From NCBI GenBank assembly GCA_041650595.1, contig JBAZKW010000001.1, forward strand, positions 159,915 through 223,914: 64,000 nt of DNA. The letters are read 5' to 3'. This document shows positions 50,622 through 58,980 of this stretch, piece after piece; the first letter of the stretch is position 1; every line of letters starts with the position of its first letter. This DNA comes from CALFCX01 sp041650595 (GTDB lineage Bacteria > Margulisbacteria > WOR-1 > JAKLHX01). The translations under genes were made by a program, and so were the position numbers. The notes under the pieces are model-generated. The model did no database searches. It saw only the letters and a list, made by a program, of their open reading frames with translations, and was not told the origin of the DNA.

Positions 50622-51117
50622 GGGAAGCTTCCTTAATGCAAGGAAAGCGACAATTCCGAGAAGTCCCGAAGCGGACTATTTTTTCACCCTGCCAATGTGT
50701 CGCTTCGTAGAACTTGGCGAACTGCGCGTCCGTAAAAAGGTGGGATGTGCATGATTTGATATCAAGCGTAAAGCCGTTTTGCGGAAATGCAACGTCAAGA
50801 ATCCTTTCCCCGATCTTTTTCAGTTGTTGAAAAGTTCCTGCTATATTTGTTTTGTCAGTACCTCCCGGGAACGATATTATTGAAACGCCGGTCGGAATGA
50901 CCGTACGTGCGAGAAATTCGGAGCCCTGCAGTTGTTCCCCGCGTGTGCTAAAGATCCCTGCGCGCTCTATGTAAAAAGTTTGCGGCTTTGATCGGGTCAT
51001 GTTTGCAATGTTCAAGAAAACATTCTCATGTCCAAGATAGGTGATGCTTCGGACCTGTTCCGGTTTTTTAAAGTTTCTGTCGACATATACAGTAATGTTT
51101 GCCATTTTAGTCTTCAT
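50599..51117 (-). CDS. Uncharacterised protein under a sigma-28-like promoter
   Basis: The protein of about 172 aa (starts MKTKMANITVYVDRNF) was not recognised. It contains ITYLGHENVFLNIANMTRSKPQTFYIERAG and VIPTGVSIISFPGGTDKTNIAGTFQQLKKIGERILDVAF. Starts at 51117 and 51105 are both possible. The frame is open to 51150, but that lies inside the sigma-28-like site. The last 20 or so residues (after WQGEK, beyond a run of six A) look unlike the rest and may result from a frameshift into the next gene. Confidence 0.55.
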   Translation of the reverse strand: MKTKMANITVYVDRNFKKPEQVRSITYLGHENVFLNIANMTRSKPQTFYIERAGIFSTRGEQLQGSEFLARTVIPTGVSIISFPGGTDKTNIAGTFQQLKKIGERILDVAFPQNGFTLDIKSCTSHLFTDAQFAKFYEATHWQGEKIVRFGTSRNCRFPCIKEASHAPCNIS

Positions 51118-51120
51118 ATA

Positions 51121-51148
51121 TACATCGCAAGATCTGCTTTGGGATTTC
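51121..51148 (-). promoter_or_regulatory. Sigma-28-like promoter of the 50599 gene
   Basis: On the minus strand GTGAAATCCC (core 51148-51141), 13 bases, CGATGTA (51127-51121). Six of eight -35 positions match. Confidence 0.5.
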
Positions 51149-51242
51149 ACGGTTTAAATCGCACGGTTTAATTATTGCTGGAAAAAAGCTCTTTATCTGG
51201 TAAAATATTATAGATACATATATATCGGCATGGAGGATTGCA

Positions 51243-51848
51243 ATGAAAAATCTAAAATATCTGTGGTTGCTGGCGGTTTTTTGCGTAGTCGGATGTTCCT
51301 CAAATATCGGAAGTCTGAAATACACCAAATTTGAACTCGTTCCGGGCCAGCAGAATATTTCTTCCGTCACTTTTGAAGGCGACTCGTATTTTACAAGGGA
51401 AAGCAATGATTACAGGGTCACCGTTTCGCTTATGGAATATCAGAGCGCTTTTGTTCTTCCGCTTTCCATATTGAATAAGACGGGTGATGTAGTAGATCCC
51501 AAGGATTACTCACTATCGGTATCAGACGGAAGGGACTCAAAGCCTTTGAAACTTTTTGACAGGAAGGATATTCTTGGGATAAATGCCAAAACAGGCAGCG
51601 GCGGCAATATCGAGACTCAAGTTATGAATTCGATAATGTCCACCATAAACACTCCGTTCGACGAAAAATCGAGGATGATAGCTTATATTGCGCAAAATTA
51701 TTTTCAGTTCAGACCTTTGTACGCCCGCGAGAAGAGGGAAGGGATCCTTTTATACCTGATGTATTTCAGGGAAGAAGATCCTATCACCGTATCCGTAAAG
51801 ATCAAGGGACAGGAGTTTGATTTTCGATTTTTGCCGGCGAAAAAATAA
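51243..51848 (+). CDS. Lipoprotein of unknown function
   Basis: The 201-aa protein has a lipoprotein signal peptide with VVGCSS (Cys18). The mature part is beta-rich (YRVTVSLMEYQSAFVLPLSILNKTGDVVDPKDYSLSVSDGR) with a helix around ETQVMNSIMSTINTP and an end VSVKIKGQEFDFRFL. No family was recognised. GGAGG lies eight bases before the ATG. Confidence 0.75.
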   Translation: MKNLKYLWLLAVFCVVGCSSNIGSLKYTKFELVPGQQNISSVTFEGDSYFTRESNDYRVTVSLMEYQSAFVLPLSILNKTGDVVDPKDYSLSVSDGRDSKPLKLFDRKDILGINAKTGSGGNIETQVMNSIMSTINTPFDEKSRMIAYIAQNYFQFRPLYAREKREGILLYLMYFREEDPITVSVKIKGQEFDFRFLPAKK

Positions 51849-51876
51849 AATAACCATTTTATTGCCAAGACACTCA

Positions 51877-51904
51877 TTGACAAACAAAGTCAACTTCGTA
51901 TAAT
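51877..51904 (+). promoter_or_regulatory. Sigma-70 promoter of the surface protein operon
   Basis: TTGACA (51877-51882), 16 bases, TATAAT (51899-51904). It drives the 51942-53517-54386 gene series. Confidence 0.85.
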
Positions 51905-51941
51905 TACATTGTTGTTACTATTTTAATATAGGAGAAAGCAT

Positions 51942-53498
51942 ATGAAGAATTGTCTTGCGTCCCTTTTGTTAATCGTGTCTTTGGCGGGGATCGCGTTTTC
52001 TATTCCGACTCAGATAAGCTACCAAGGAGTCCTCAAAGACTCCTCCGGTAACGCAGTGACAAATCATTCTCTTTCAATGGTCTTTTCTATCTACGCTGCT
52101 CCGACAGGAGGCAGTGCTCTGTGGTCAGAAACTCAGACAGTTTCGGTGGAAGCGGGGATATATTCCGTGCAGCTTGGTTCGGCAACGGCAATAGATTCTT
52201 CAGTGTTTGACGGCAGCACAAGATATTTAGGAATAAAAGTAGGGACGGATAATGAGATGACGCCGAGGTTAGTTCTTGTATCTGTTCCTTATGCGTACAG
52301 GGCTAATACTGCTGACAATATTGCTGATGGCACAGCTGTTTCAAGCATAGCAAAGCAAAGCAATTCCAGACTAACAGGAGCAGTTGATATAAAAGCGGGA
52401 AGCAATGTCACTGTCACACAGACAGGACAGACATTAGAGGTGGCATCGTCAGGTTCAGGGGATATAGCAGACCATTCTATCACAGGTGCGAAACTGGCCA
52501 CAGATATCATTATTACGACTACAGGAACTCTTTCAGCCGGAGCAGCGCAGGTCTCCGGATCTTCTTACGCTCTGTCAGCAGAAGGGTCAGGAAGCACGAC
52601 AAAAGCAATTTATGCCGTGTCAAGCAGCACAAGCGGGGTCAATTATGCCCTTTACGCGATAAACAACAGCCCTAGCGGCTTTGGGATTTGCGGATACAAT
52701 CAAGCGGGTTCCGGAGGTTTTGGAGTTTTGGGAGGCGGGAATGCTAATGATATTACCGGAGTTAAAGGGCAATCAGCGACAGGAAAAGGAGTATATGGAA
52801 CTTCATCTTCGGGTCAGGGAGTTTACGGAGAAGCAACTGCTGGAGGAATAGGAGTATATGGTTATAATGCCGATAATATCGGGGTTTATGGTAAAGGAAA
52901 TGCTTGCGGTGTTTCTGCGGAAGCGACGGCATCTGTTGGTAAAGGAGTTTGTGGTCTTGCCAGCAGCGCTACCGGTACCACATACGGCGGATATTTTACG
53001 GCAAATTCAACTGCAGGCACAGCGGTTTACGGTCTCGCAAGCGGGACAGGCGCATATTCGAATGTGGGAGGTTCATTTGAAGCAAGGGGCGATTCGGGGA
53101 TTGGAGTATATGGTAACGGAACTTTCGGTGTCAGCGGAGTGTCATCACATGGAGGAGGAACAGGGGTTTCAGGATCTTCAAGCGGTAATATTGGAGTGTA
53201 TGGGGCCACAACCGCAAGCAGCGGAAAAGGCGTTTATGGATATGCGAATGTAGACAGTTCAAATGCTTCTGCGATTTACGGATCAACCGCTGTCTCAAGT
53301 TCGTCATATTCCGGATATTTCTACGGCGGAAAAGGCGTATATATAATTAACGGTGACTTGACACTTGTAAACCCTGATACAGTACCAGCCACAGCGAGTT
53401 CAACAGGAACTACAGGCATGATATCTTGGGACAGCAATTATATTTACATTTGTGTGGCAACTAATACCTGGAAGAGAGTTGCTATAAGCACCTGGTGA
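51942..53498 (+). CDS. Secreted repeat protein with GVYG repeats
   Basis: The 518-aa protein has a signal peptide (about 1-20), an N-terminal beta domain beginning ISYQGVLKDSSGNAVTNHSLSMVFSIY and ending VPYAYRANTADNI, a linker, then from about 270 to 490 many copies of a short G-rich unit of the type GVYGxSSxGxG. The end, GTTGMISWDSNYIYICVATNTWKRVAI, is found in many such proteins. These architectures occur as surface or fibre proteins in uncultured bacteria. It heads an operon with a sorting-domain protein and a PorV-like barrel. AGGAG precedes the ATG. Confidence 0.8.
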   Translation: MKNCLASLLLIVSLAGIAFSIPTQISYQGVLKDSSGNAVTNHSLSMVFSIYAAPTGGSALWSETQTVSVEAGIYSVQLGSATAIDSSVFDGSTRYLGIKVGTDNEMTPRLVLVSVPYAYRANTADNIADGTAVSSIAKQSNSRLTGAVDIKAGSNVTVTQTGQTLEVASSGSGDIADHSITGAKLATDIIITTTGTLSAGAAQVSGSSYALSAEGSGSTTKAIYAVSSSTSGVNYALYAINNSPSGFGICGYNQAGSGGFGVLGGGNANDITGVKGQSATGKGVYGTSSSGQGVYGEATAGGIGVYGYNADNIGVYGKGNACGVSAEATASVGKGVCGLASSATGTTYGGYFTANSTAGTAVYGLASGTGAYSNVGGSFEARGDSGIGVYGNGTFGVSGVSSHGGGTGVSGSSSGNIGVYGATTASSGKGVYGYANVDSSNASAIYGSTAVSSSSYSGYFYGGKGVYIINGDLTLVNPDTVPATASSTGTTGMISWDSNYIYICVATNTWKRVAISTW

Positions 53499-53516
53499 TA
53501 TTGAAAGGATTTAAGA

Positions 53517-54389
53517 TTGAAGCTTAAGAAGCAGACAGCGGCGATCATAATATCAGTGCTCATGCTGAACGCTCAGTGCTTTGCCATGACCAGCGCAAGC
53601 TACAGTATTTCGACCTCCGGAGTCGGGGCCGCGAACGGAAATCTGTCATCATCGTCATACAGCGGGTGCGGCGGAGCAGGAAGCGGAGCTGTGGGCACGA
53701 CATCAAGTACGAATTACTCGGGAATATCAGGGCCTTATGGTGCGGTATTCCTTGCAACAGGTACAACACCTCCTGTAGTTTCTGACTTAAAGATCGATTC
53801 AATGGCTATTATCGACGGAGATCTCATCAAAGGCGACGGGACTTTGACGGCGACTGTGACAGACAATATAGGAGTAGACACCTCAAAGAGTTCTGTAGAA
53901 GTTGACGGAGTGTTTACAAATTTCTCCGCTCTTACGAGCCCTTCCACATATGAGGCTGCGACTGGGGCTCTTTCTTATAAGCTGAACATATCATCATCAG
54001 GCGATCATACCGTAAAGATCCACGCGGTGGACACAAATAACAACGCAACTACCGTATCAAGATCGGTCAAGACAAACTCCGGGGACCTTGCAGCAGTAGC
54101 TGTGCGCTTTTATCCGAATCCTTTCAATCCTAATAGCGCCGCGGGTGTGATAGCTTATCAATTAAATAAAGACTCTGATGTGTCGATATACATATTTAAT
54201 GCGATCGGCCAGCTAATCTACAGAAGCAACTGTTCGTCAGGTACTGCCGGAGGGCATATTGGATATAACGAAGTCGCATGGGACGGAAAGGACGATTTTG
54301 GAGCGATAGTCGGGAACGACATATATTTTGTCAGGATAATATCGGCAGGTAAAGTAATAGGCAAGACCAAAATCGCGGTGATCAAGTGA
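53517..54389 (+). CDS. Secreted protein with a FlgD/type IX-like C-terminal domain
   Basis: The 290-aa protein has a signal peptide (about 1-23) and a Ser/Gly-rich region (SASYSISTSGVGAANGNLSSSSYSG). An Ig-like domain (about 80-190, VVSDLKIDSMAIIDGDLI...VKIHAVDTNNN) and a C-terminal FYPNPFNPNSAAGVIAYQLNKDSDVSIYIFNAIGQLI...NDIYFVRIISAGKVIGKTKIAVIK domain follow. The last is of the kind used for sorting or cell attachment. The start is TTG with AAAGGA upstream. Its stop overlaps the GTG start of the PorV-like gene. Confidence 0.8.
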   Translation: MKLKKQTAAIIISVLMLNAQCFAMTSASYSISTSGVGAANGNLSSSSYSGCGGAGSGAVGTTSSTNYSGISGPYGAVFLATGTTPPVVSDLKIDSMAIIDGDLIKGDGTLTATVTDNIGVDTSKSSVEVDGVFTNFSALTSPSTYEAATGALSYKLNISSSGDHTVKIHAVDTNNNATTVSRSVKTNSGDLAAVAVRFYPNPFNPNSAAGVIAYQLNKDSDVSIYIFNAIGQLIYRSNCSSGTAGGHIGYNEVAWDGKDDFGAIVGNDIYFVRIISAGKVIGKTKIAVIK

Positions 54390-55450
54390 TAAACTCTAAA
54401 CAAATAGGATTTAGAATTTGGATATTTGGGATTTGTTTAGGATTTAGTTTTTGGAGCTTAGGATTTTCAAGCGGTACCCTCGCTTCTACTTCACTGGATC
54501 CGACCATGCTCGGAATGGGTGCCAGAGCTCTTTCGATGGGACGGTCCTGCGTGGCCAATCCGGCGGATGTCAATTCCATCTTTGTAAATCCTGCGAATGC
54601 GGCAAAGGTAAAGGACTGGGCGGTCACATCCATGTATACTTCGCTTCTTGAAGACGACATAAAGTACACGATGCTGGGCGGCGCAAAAAAAGCGCGCATA
54701 GGCAGTATCGACGGCACTTTCGCTCTGTCATATATGGCAGGCATGTCTTCGGGTATCGAGCCGACCACAAAAGATGCAGACAGCAGAGTAGTCAATAACG
54801 GAAGTAATTTTGATTACAACAATTCGGTCATCAATCTTGTGTATGGTCAAGAAATAAATAAAGACCTTTCTTTGGGCGGCGCTTTGAAACTCTTCAGCAA
54901 GAACTTTTCGGGCCAGGCTTCGGGAAGCGGTGTCGATATGGACCTGGGCCTTTTGTATTCTCCGCAGGAAAAGTTAAACCTGGGCCTTGCGGTCCAGAAT
55001 TTTCTGCCTATGGGGCTTTCGTGGAGCACCGGGGCCAAAGAAGATGTCGCGATGCTGATAAAAGCCGGCTTGGATTACAAAATAAACGACAATCTTCTTG
55101 TCCTTGCTGATGCCAACCTGTCTCCGATGGCTTTGCACGCCGGTGTCGAATGGAAGCCGGTAAATATGCTCGCGTTAAGGGCAGGGCTTGAAAATGTAAG
55201 CACAGGGAACTCGATAAAAACTACTAATATCAGTGCAGGGCTGGGGCTCAGCTTCGGCGGTGCGCAGATCGACTATGCGTACTTTAAAGACGGCAATCTT
55301 GATGCCAATACGACACATTTCTTTACGATATCTTTCCAGCCTGAAGTAAAAAATATCGCGGCAATAATTGCGCCTCCGGCTGAAATAAAAGCAGTTCCAG
55401 CGGCTCCAAAGATACAAAAACCTATTAAACCATCTAAAAAAAAGCCCTGA
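54386..55450 (+). CDS. PorV/PorQ-like outer membrane barrel protein with a repeat-derived signal peptide
   Basis: The 354-aa protein has the family opening LDPTMLGMGARALSMGRSCVANPADVNSIFVNPANAAKV, barrel strands, THFFTISFQPEV, and an Ala/Pro/Lys-rich tail (about 320-354). The GTG start overlaps the previous stop by four bases. The signal peptide, about residues 7-27, is made of Gly/Phe/Ile/Trp units encoded by a short tandem-like repeat (GGATTTAG, GGATATTTGG, GGATTTGTT, GGATTTAG). It forms a cargo-barrel pair with the upstream sorting-domain gene, like 41620/40689. Confidence 0.85.
   Translation: MINSKQIGFRIWIFGICLGFSFWSLGFSSGTLASTSLDPTMLGMGARALSMGRSCVANPADVNSIFVNPANAAKVKDWAVTSMYTSLLEDDIKYTMLGGAKKARIGSIDGTFALSYMAGMSSGIEPTTKDADSRVVNNGSNFDYNNSVINLVYGQEINKDLSLGGALKLFSKNFSGQASGSGVDMDLGLLYSPQEKLNLGLAVQNFLPMGLSWSTGAKEDVAMLIKAGLDYKINDNLLVLADANLSPMALHAGVEWKPVNMLALRAGLENVSTGNSIKTTNISAGLGLSFGGAQIDYAYFKDGNLDANTTHFFTISFQPEVKNIAAIIAPPAEIKAVPAAPKIQKPIKPSKKKP
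54407..54470. repeat. GGATTT-type repeat encoding a signal peptide
   Basis: Degenerate units based on GGATTTA/GGATTTG repeat four to six times and encode the hydrophobic part of the signal peptide. Confidence 0.5.
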
Positions 55451-56206
55451 TTATTTAAGATGTCTCAGGAAAAAATCTAAAACTCTCTTGTCGTATTCCT
55501 TTTGTGCCATAAAATACACCTGACCGTGAGCTGCCCCGGGGATTATCCATATTTCTTTGGGCTCGCAGGCTTTGCCAAACATCAGCATATTGTCCTCTTC
55601 TTCGATAGAGCCATCGATAAGAAAAAGGGCGCAGGGAGAGATGTTTCCTATATTATCGATCGGTGAAATATTAAAATCCCATCCCAGTCCTTTTTTATAG
55701 GCTTCCACGGCCTTTTTGTGTTCCGGTGATTTCTTGGGGATCGGCCTGTTGTTCTCATCAAATACTGTAGTGACATCTTCATATGAGGAATATCCGCTCT
55801 CTGAGACAAGCGCTTTTATTCCTTTGGTTTTTTCGACGGCAAGCATTGATGCACATGCTCCGAGCGAAAATCCCAGTATCCCGACCGTTTCAGAGTTGCA
55901 CCGCGAACTTTTCAGGTAATCTATTGCCCCCAGCACATCCTTTTGTTCATGATAGCCGAACGAATATTGTGCGCGGGCGGACAATCCGTGGCCTCTGAAA
56001 TCAAAAGCGAGAATATTATATCCGTTGTCTATCAGCATTTTGCTGAGGGTGATATATCTGTCGACAAATCTCTCTTTTGTATCACCTCTGCCGTGGCAAA
56101 AAATGACCGTGCCCCTGTTTTCTGCCGACTCAAAAAGCAAGCCTGCTATCGCAAGATTGTCTTCACGGGAAGGAAATGCAATTTGCTTTATCGGGTTTAT
56201 AAACAT
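55451..56206 (-). CDS. Alpha/beta hydrolase
   Basis: The 251-aa protein has VIFCHGRGDTKERF (oxyanion HG), FDFRGHGLS, the nucleophile elbow GILGFSLGACAS (GxSxG), an acidic region in LIDGSIEEEDN and the catalytic His in GAAHGQVYF. It is most like serine aminopeptidase-type or dienelactone hydrolase-like esterases. Residues about 150-180 form a small cap. Its substrate is unknown. A TAAGAT box ends six bases before the ATG. It converges with the PorV-like gene, with no gap. Confidence 0.88.
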   Translation of the reverse strand: MFINPIKQIAFPSREDNLAIAGLLFESAENRGTVIFCHGRGDTKERFVDRYITLSKMLIDNGYNILAFDFRGHGLSARAQYSFGYHEQKDVLGAIDYLKSSRCNSETVGILGFSLGACASMLAVEKTKGIKALVSESGYSSYEDVTTVFDENNRPIPKKSPEHKKAVEAYKKGLGWDFNISPIDNIGNISPCALFLIDGSIEEEDNMLMFGKACEPKEIWIIPGAAHGQVYFMAQKEYDKRVLDFFLRHLK

Positions 56207-56320
56207 GGAGCTATCTTACAACAATCAAAAGACATCTTCAATAAACCCAATAACGGCCGCTTTTCGGAGCTTGAAACACCCTAAAAAATTGATATTTCCC
56301 ATGATAAAATTTGTCCGTGT

Positions 56321-56390
56321 AAGCCACTAGCTCATGCCCTATCGGGAATCGGGGTAGGGCAGCACCTGCATATTGAAGGGGCACCATCTC
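56321..56390 (+). pseudogene. tRNA-Lys 5' remnant interrupted in the D-loop by a palindrome
   Basis: AAGCCACTAGCTCAT (56321-56335) matches the 5' end of tRNA-Lys at 59143. It is followed at the D-loop by a palindrome with arms GCCCTA/TAGGGC (56336-56341 and 56355-56360), then a blurred AGCAC...GGCACC. A TGATAAAAT box lies ten bases upstream, the same distance as for the real tRNA. Confidence 0.65.
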
Positions 56391-56422
56391 TCCTTACTTT
56401 CCCAGAGGATAGTGCAAAAAAT

Positions 56423-56450
56423 GAATTTTAGTGAGATAATTGACGATAAT
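56423..56450 (+). promoter_or_regulatory. Sigma-28-like promoter of the small barrel gene
   Basis: ATGAATTTTA (core 56423-56430), 13 bases ending TTGA, CGATAAT (56444-56450), 45 bases before ATG 56495. Confidence 0.6.
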
Positions 56451-56494
56451 ATATAGAAAGCTCTTGTCCGCTAGGAAAGGAAACAAATAAATAA

Positions 56495-57145
56495 ATGAAA
56501 AGGTTGAAATCGGTTATAATTCTCTCGTTTCTTCTGACCTCTATTAATGGGCCAACATTTGCGGGCGTAGGGATGGATCCAACTCCTTCTTTTTTTGGAC
56601 TGGGATCTGGTGCTGCTGCTAACATGCTGCAGCCAGTATTTCCAGAAATAAGATGTTATTTGAAATCAGACATTCATATCGGCAGATCAGAGACAACAAA
56701 CAATCCTTTTTATTCCGGTCTCTCGCTTAGTATGGCTCTTGATGAGAATACGTATCTCGGCCCTGTTTTTGATTATGCTTCAAATGTCGGAATAATCGAC
56801 TCAACCGGAGCGATTGTAAATTATAATATTTACAGGATTGGCATTGATGCGAGAAGAGAGTTTGTCACAGGCGAAATACTTGGATCGGTGACAAAAGGTT
56901 ATTTTTGCTCTAACCTGAGCTATATAACAACCAACAACTCATTTGATTCAGTACCTCCGGGATCACATGCCTATACCTTCAAAGGAATTAGCGGCAACGC
57001 TGGTTTCGGAGGATCACTCAAGATACAACATGTCATCATTCTTTCGGAAATCCGCTATCAGATAGGCGATGTAAGAAGTGAGATAAATACTAAATTCCCG
57101 TTTGATGGTCCTATTTGGTGTTTATCTATTGGTTATAGTAATTAA
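56495..57145 (+). CDS. Small outer membrane beta-barrel protein
   Basis: The 216-aa protein has a signal peptide (about 1-23, ending TFAG). Alternating hydrophobic strands follow (GLSLSMALDENTYLGPVFDYAS, IYRIGIDARREF, GYFCSNLSYITT, HVIILSEIRYQIGDVR, IWCLSIGYSN), typical of an eight- to ten-stranded barrel. It is not close to the tandem barrels at 33765. AAAGGA lies upstream. A sigma-28-like promoter precedes it, and broken tRNA-Lys copies lie on both sides. Confidence 0.72.
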   Translation: MKRLKSVIILSFLLTSINGPTFAGVGMDPTPSFFGLGSGAAANMLQPVFPEIRCYLKSDIHIGRSETTNNPFYSGLSLSMALDENTYLGPVFDYASNVGIIDSTGAIVNYNIYRIGIDARREFVTGEILGSVTKGYFCSNLSYITTNNSFDSVPPGSHAYTFKGISGNAGFGGSLKIQHVIILSEIRYQIGDVRSEINTKFPFDGPIWCLSIGYSN

Positions 57146-57336
57146 AGTGATAGGTTTCTTTGATATATTCCATAAACAATCTGAGAGCTATTGACATTAT
57201 CCCCAAAAACATGACCACTTGCAATTAGGATCACCAAAATAGTTGTTGGAAATTCATAGGAAAAGGTCCTGGAATGGGGGAGTTTAAGATAATGCATCTC
57301 CACTTTTGGCTATGATATAATAATTTTTATATACTT

Positions 57337-57357
57337 GAGCCACTAGCTCATCTGGTA
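57337..57357 (+). pseudogene. Second tRNA-Lys 5' remnant
   Basis: The 21 bases match the 5' end of the real tRNA-Lys exactly through the D-loop (GAGCCACTAGCTCATC...GGTA). The rest is scrambled, with only TTGCCTTTTA recalling the anticodon arm. A TGATATAAT box lies 15 bases upstream. Confidence 0.6.
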
Positions 57358-57419
57358 TAATATTTGCCTTTTATGCCCAAAAATCCACTCGTGAAATAAG
57401 GTGCCGATTTAAAATAGAT

Positions 57420-57447
57420 GAAATTACGGGAAAAAAGTGTCGATAAC
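57420..57447 (+). promoter_or_regulatory. Sigma-28-like promoter of the ankyrin gene
   Basis: ATGAAATTAC (core 57420-57427), 13 bases, CGATAAC (57441-57447), 39 bases before ATG 57487. It overlaps an upstream in-frame ATG at 57418. Confidence 0.6.
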
Positions 57448-57486
57448 AAAAAGAGCAATAATCCGACGATATCAGAGGAGAGCAAT

Positions 57487-58980
57487 ATGTCAAATATTTC
57501 TGTGTTCTGCAAAATATCTGATCAAAGCGAAGTCCAGAGGGCAAAGAATTCTCCGAAGGACAGTATATGCGATAAGAGAATCGTACTCTCTCAAAATGGC
57601 GACAAGCGGCCAATAAGCAAGAGTGATTCTAATGCCTTCATAAAATCCGGTGCGCAACTTATCAGTGCTGCCTCCGAGGGGAATGTGCAATTGGTCAAAG
57701 ATCTTTTATCAAGAGGAGCTGATATTAAGGCCGTAGATACAGAAGGAGGAAATGCGCTTTTTCATGCGGCGGCCAACGGGAATGTTGAGATTGTTAAAGC
57801 TCTTATTGCAGCGGGTGTTTTTGTAAATGCATATAGTCTGTCGGGATCCACACCTTTAAAACGGGCTTGCTCCTTCGGCAATCTTGATGTTGTAAGAGAG
57901 CTTCTTAAAGCAGGGGCAGCAGTTAATTTTTCAGGAGTTGCCACCCAATCGACCGCCTTACACTGCGCTGTAGTGTCAGGCAAGAAAGAAATCGTTGAAG
58001 AACTGATCGATGCTGGCGCGGATATTGAAGCTGGGAGCGACATCTCAACAGCCTTAGCGGAGGCGGCGTCAAGAGGAAATATTGAGATCACAAGAACTTT
58101 GCTCAAATTCGGAGCGAACCCTACTCCTCGATATGATTCTTATATACATAGCAAACAACCGCTGTTTGAAGCTATCTTTAACAGGGATGCAGAGTCGGTC
58201 AAACTATTGGTAACGTCAGGAGCATATGTTGATTTGGATATTTGCAGGCGGGGAGACATAGTTGAAAATTGGACGCCTCTGATGTGTGCTGTTGAAATGG
58301 GATCGACTGATATCGCAAAGTTCCTCATCGAATCGGGTGCCGATACAGGTAAAAAAGATTGGTTAGGCAGAACAGCCCATGACATCGCAGCAGAGCGAAA
58401 GGACGAAAAAATGCTGAGAGTCCTATCGGAAACCCATGCGCTTCCCGGAGCAAAGGGAAAAATGCGATCCGTACAAAATGTGTGCCGGAATGCAGATGTT
58501 AATTCTAAAGATATATACGGTCGGACAGTAATTATGGACCTAACAGAGAAACCCTCCGGTCCTTATACAGAAAGAGTTGCGGCTCTGCTCTCAAAAGGTG
58601 CCGATATCAATGCTTCAGATAACAGAGGCTGGACCGCATTGACCTATGCCGCAAAAAATGGAGACATGGAAACAGCAGCTTTTTTAATTGTAAACGGGGC
58701 TGACCCTAACGTGAAGACAAGACATGGGAGAACGCTGTCTGAGATATCTTTGAATGCAAATCGCGATATTGGGGTTCATGTTTATGGGCATGAGAGCGTT
58801 AATGATCATAGCGGTAATTTTGATTATCGAAATACTGTGGACTTCAGGGGAAACGAAAGAAAAAAATGCGCAGATTTATTTCGATCATTAGAGGGTAAAC
58901 CAAATGAAGAGATCGTCAAGGAATTACATGAATTAAGCAAAAAAGCAGAGAATATAAGTCTTCAAAACCTTCTAAAATAG
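57487..58980 (+). CDS. Ankyrin repeat protein
   Basis: The protein (497 aa) has about nine ankyrin repeats from residue 55 to 430, with units such as GGNALFHAAANGNVEIVKALIAAG, TPLKRACSFGNLDVVRELLKAG and GWTALTYAAKNGDMETAAFLIVNGAD. Ankyrins bind other proteins. There is no signal peptide. The frame opens at ATG 57418, but those 23 residues coincide with the sigma-28-like promoter, while ATG 57487 has GAGGAG seven bases ahead. The tail (about 430-497) is polar and helical. Confidence 0.9.
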   Translation: MSNISVFCKISDQSEVQRAKNSPKDSICDKRIVLSQNGDKRPISKSDSNAFIKSGAQLISAASEGNVQLVKDLLSRGADIKAVDTEGGNALFHAAANGNVEIVKALIAAGVFVNAYSLSGSTPLKRACSFGNLDVVRELLKAGAAVNFSGVATQSTALHCAVVSGKKEIVEELIDAGADIEAGSDISTALAEAASRGNIEITRTLLKFGANPTPRYDSYIHSKQPLFEAIFNRDAESVKLLVTSGAYVDLDICRRGDIVENWTPLMCAVEMGSTDIAKFLIESGADTGKKDWLGRTAHDIAAERKDEKMLRVLSETHALPGAKGKMRSVQNVCRNADVNSKDIYGRTVIMDLTEKPSGPYTERVAALLSKGADINASDNRGWTALTYAAKNGDMETAAFLIVNGADPNVKTRHGRTLSEISLNANRDIGVHVYGHESVNDHSGNFDYRNTVDFRGNERKKCADLFRSLEGKPNEEIVKELHELSKKAENISLQNLLK

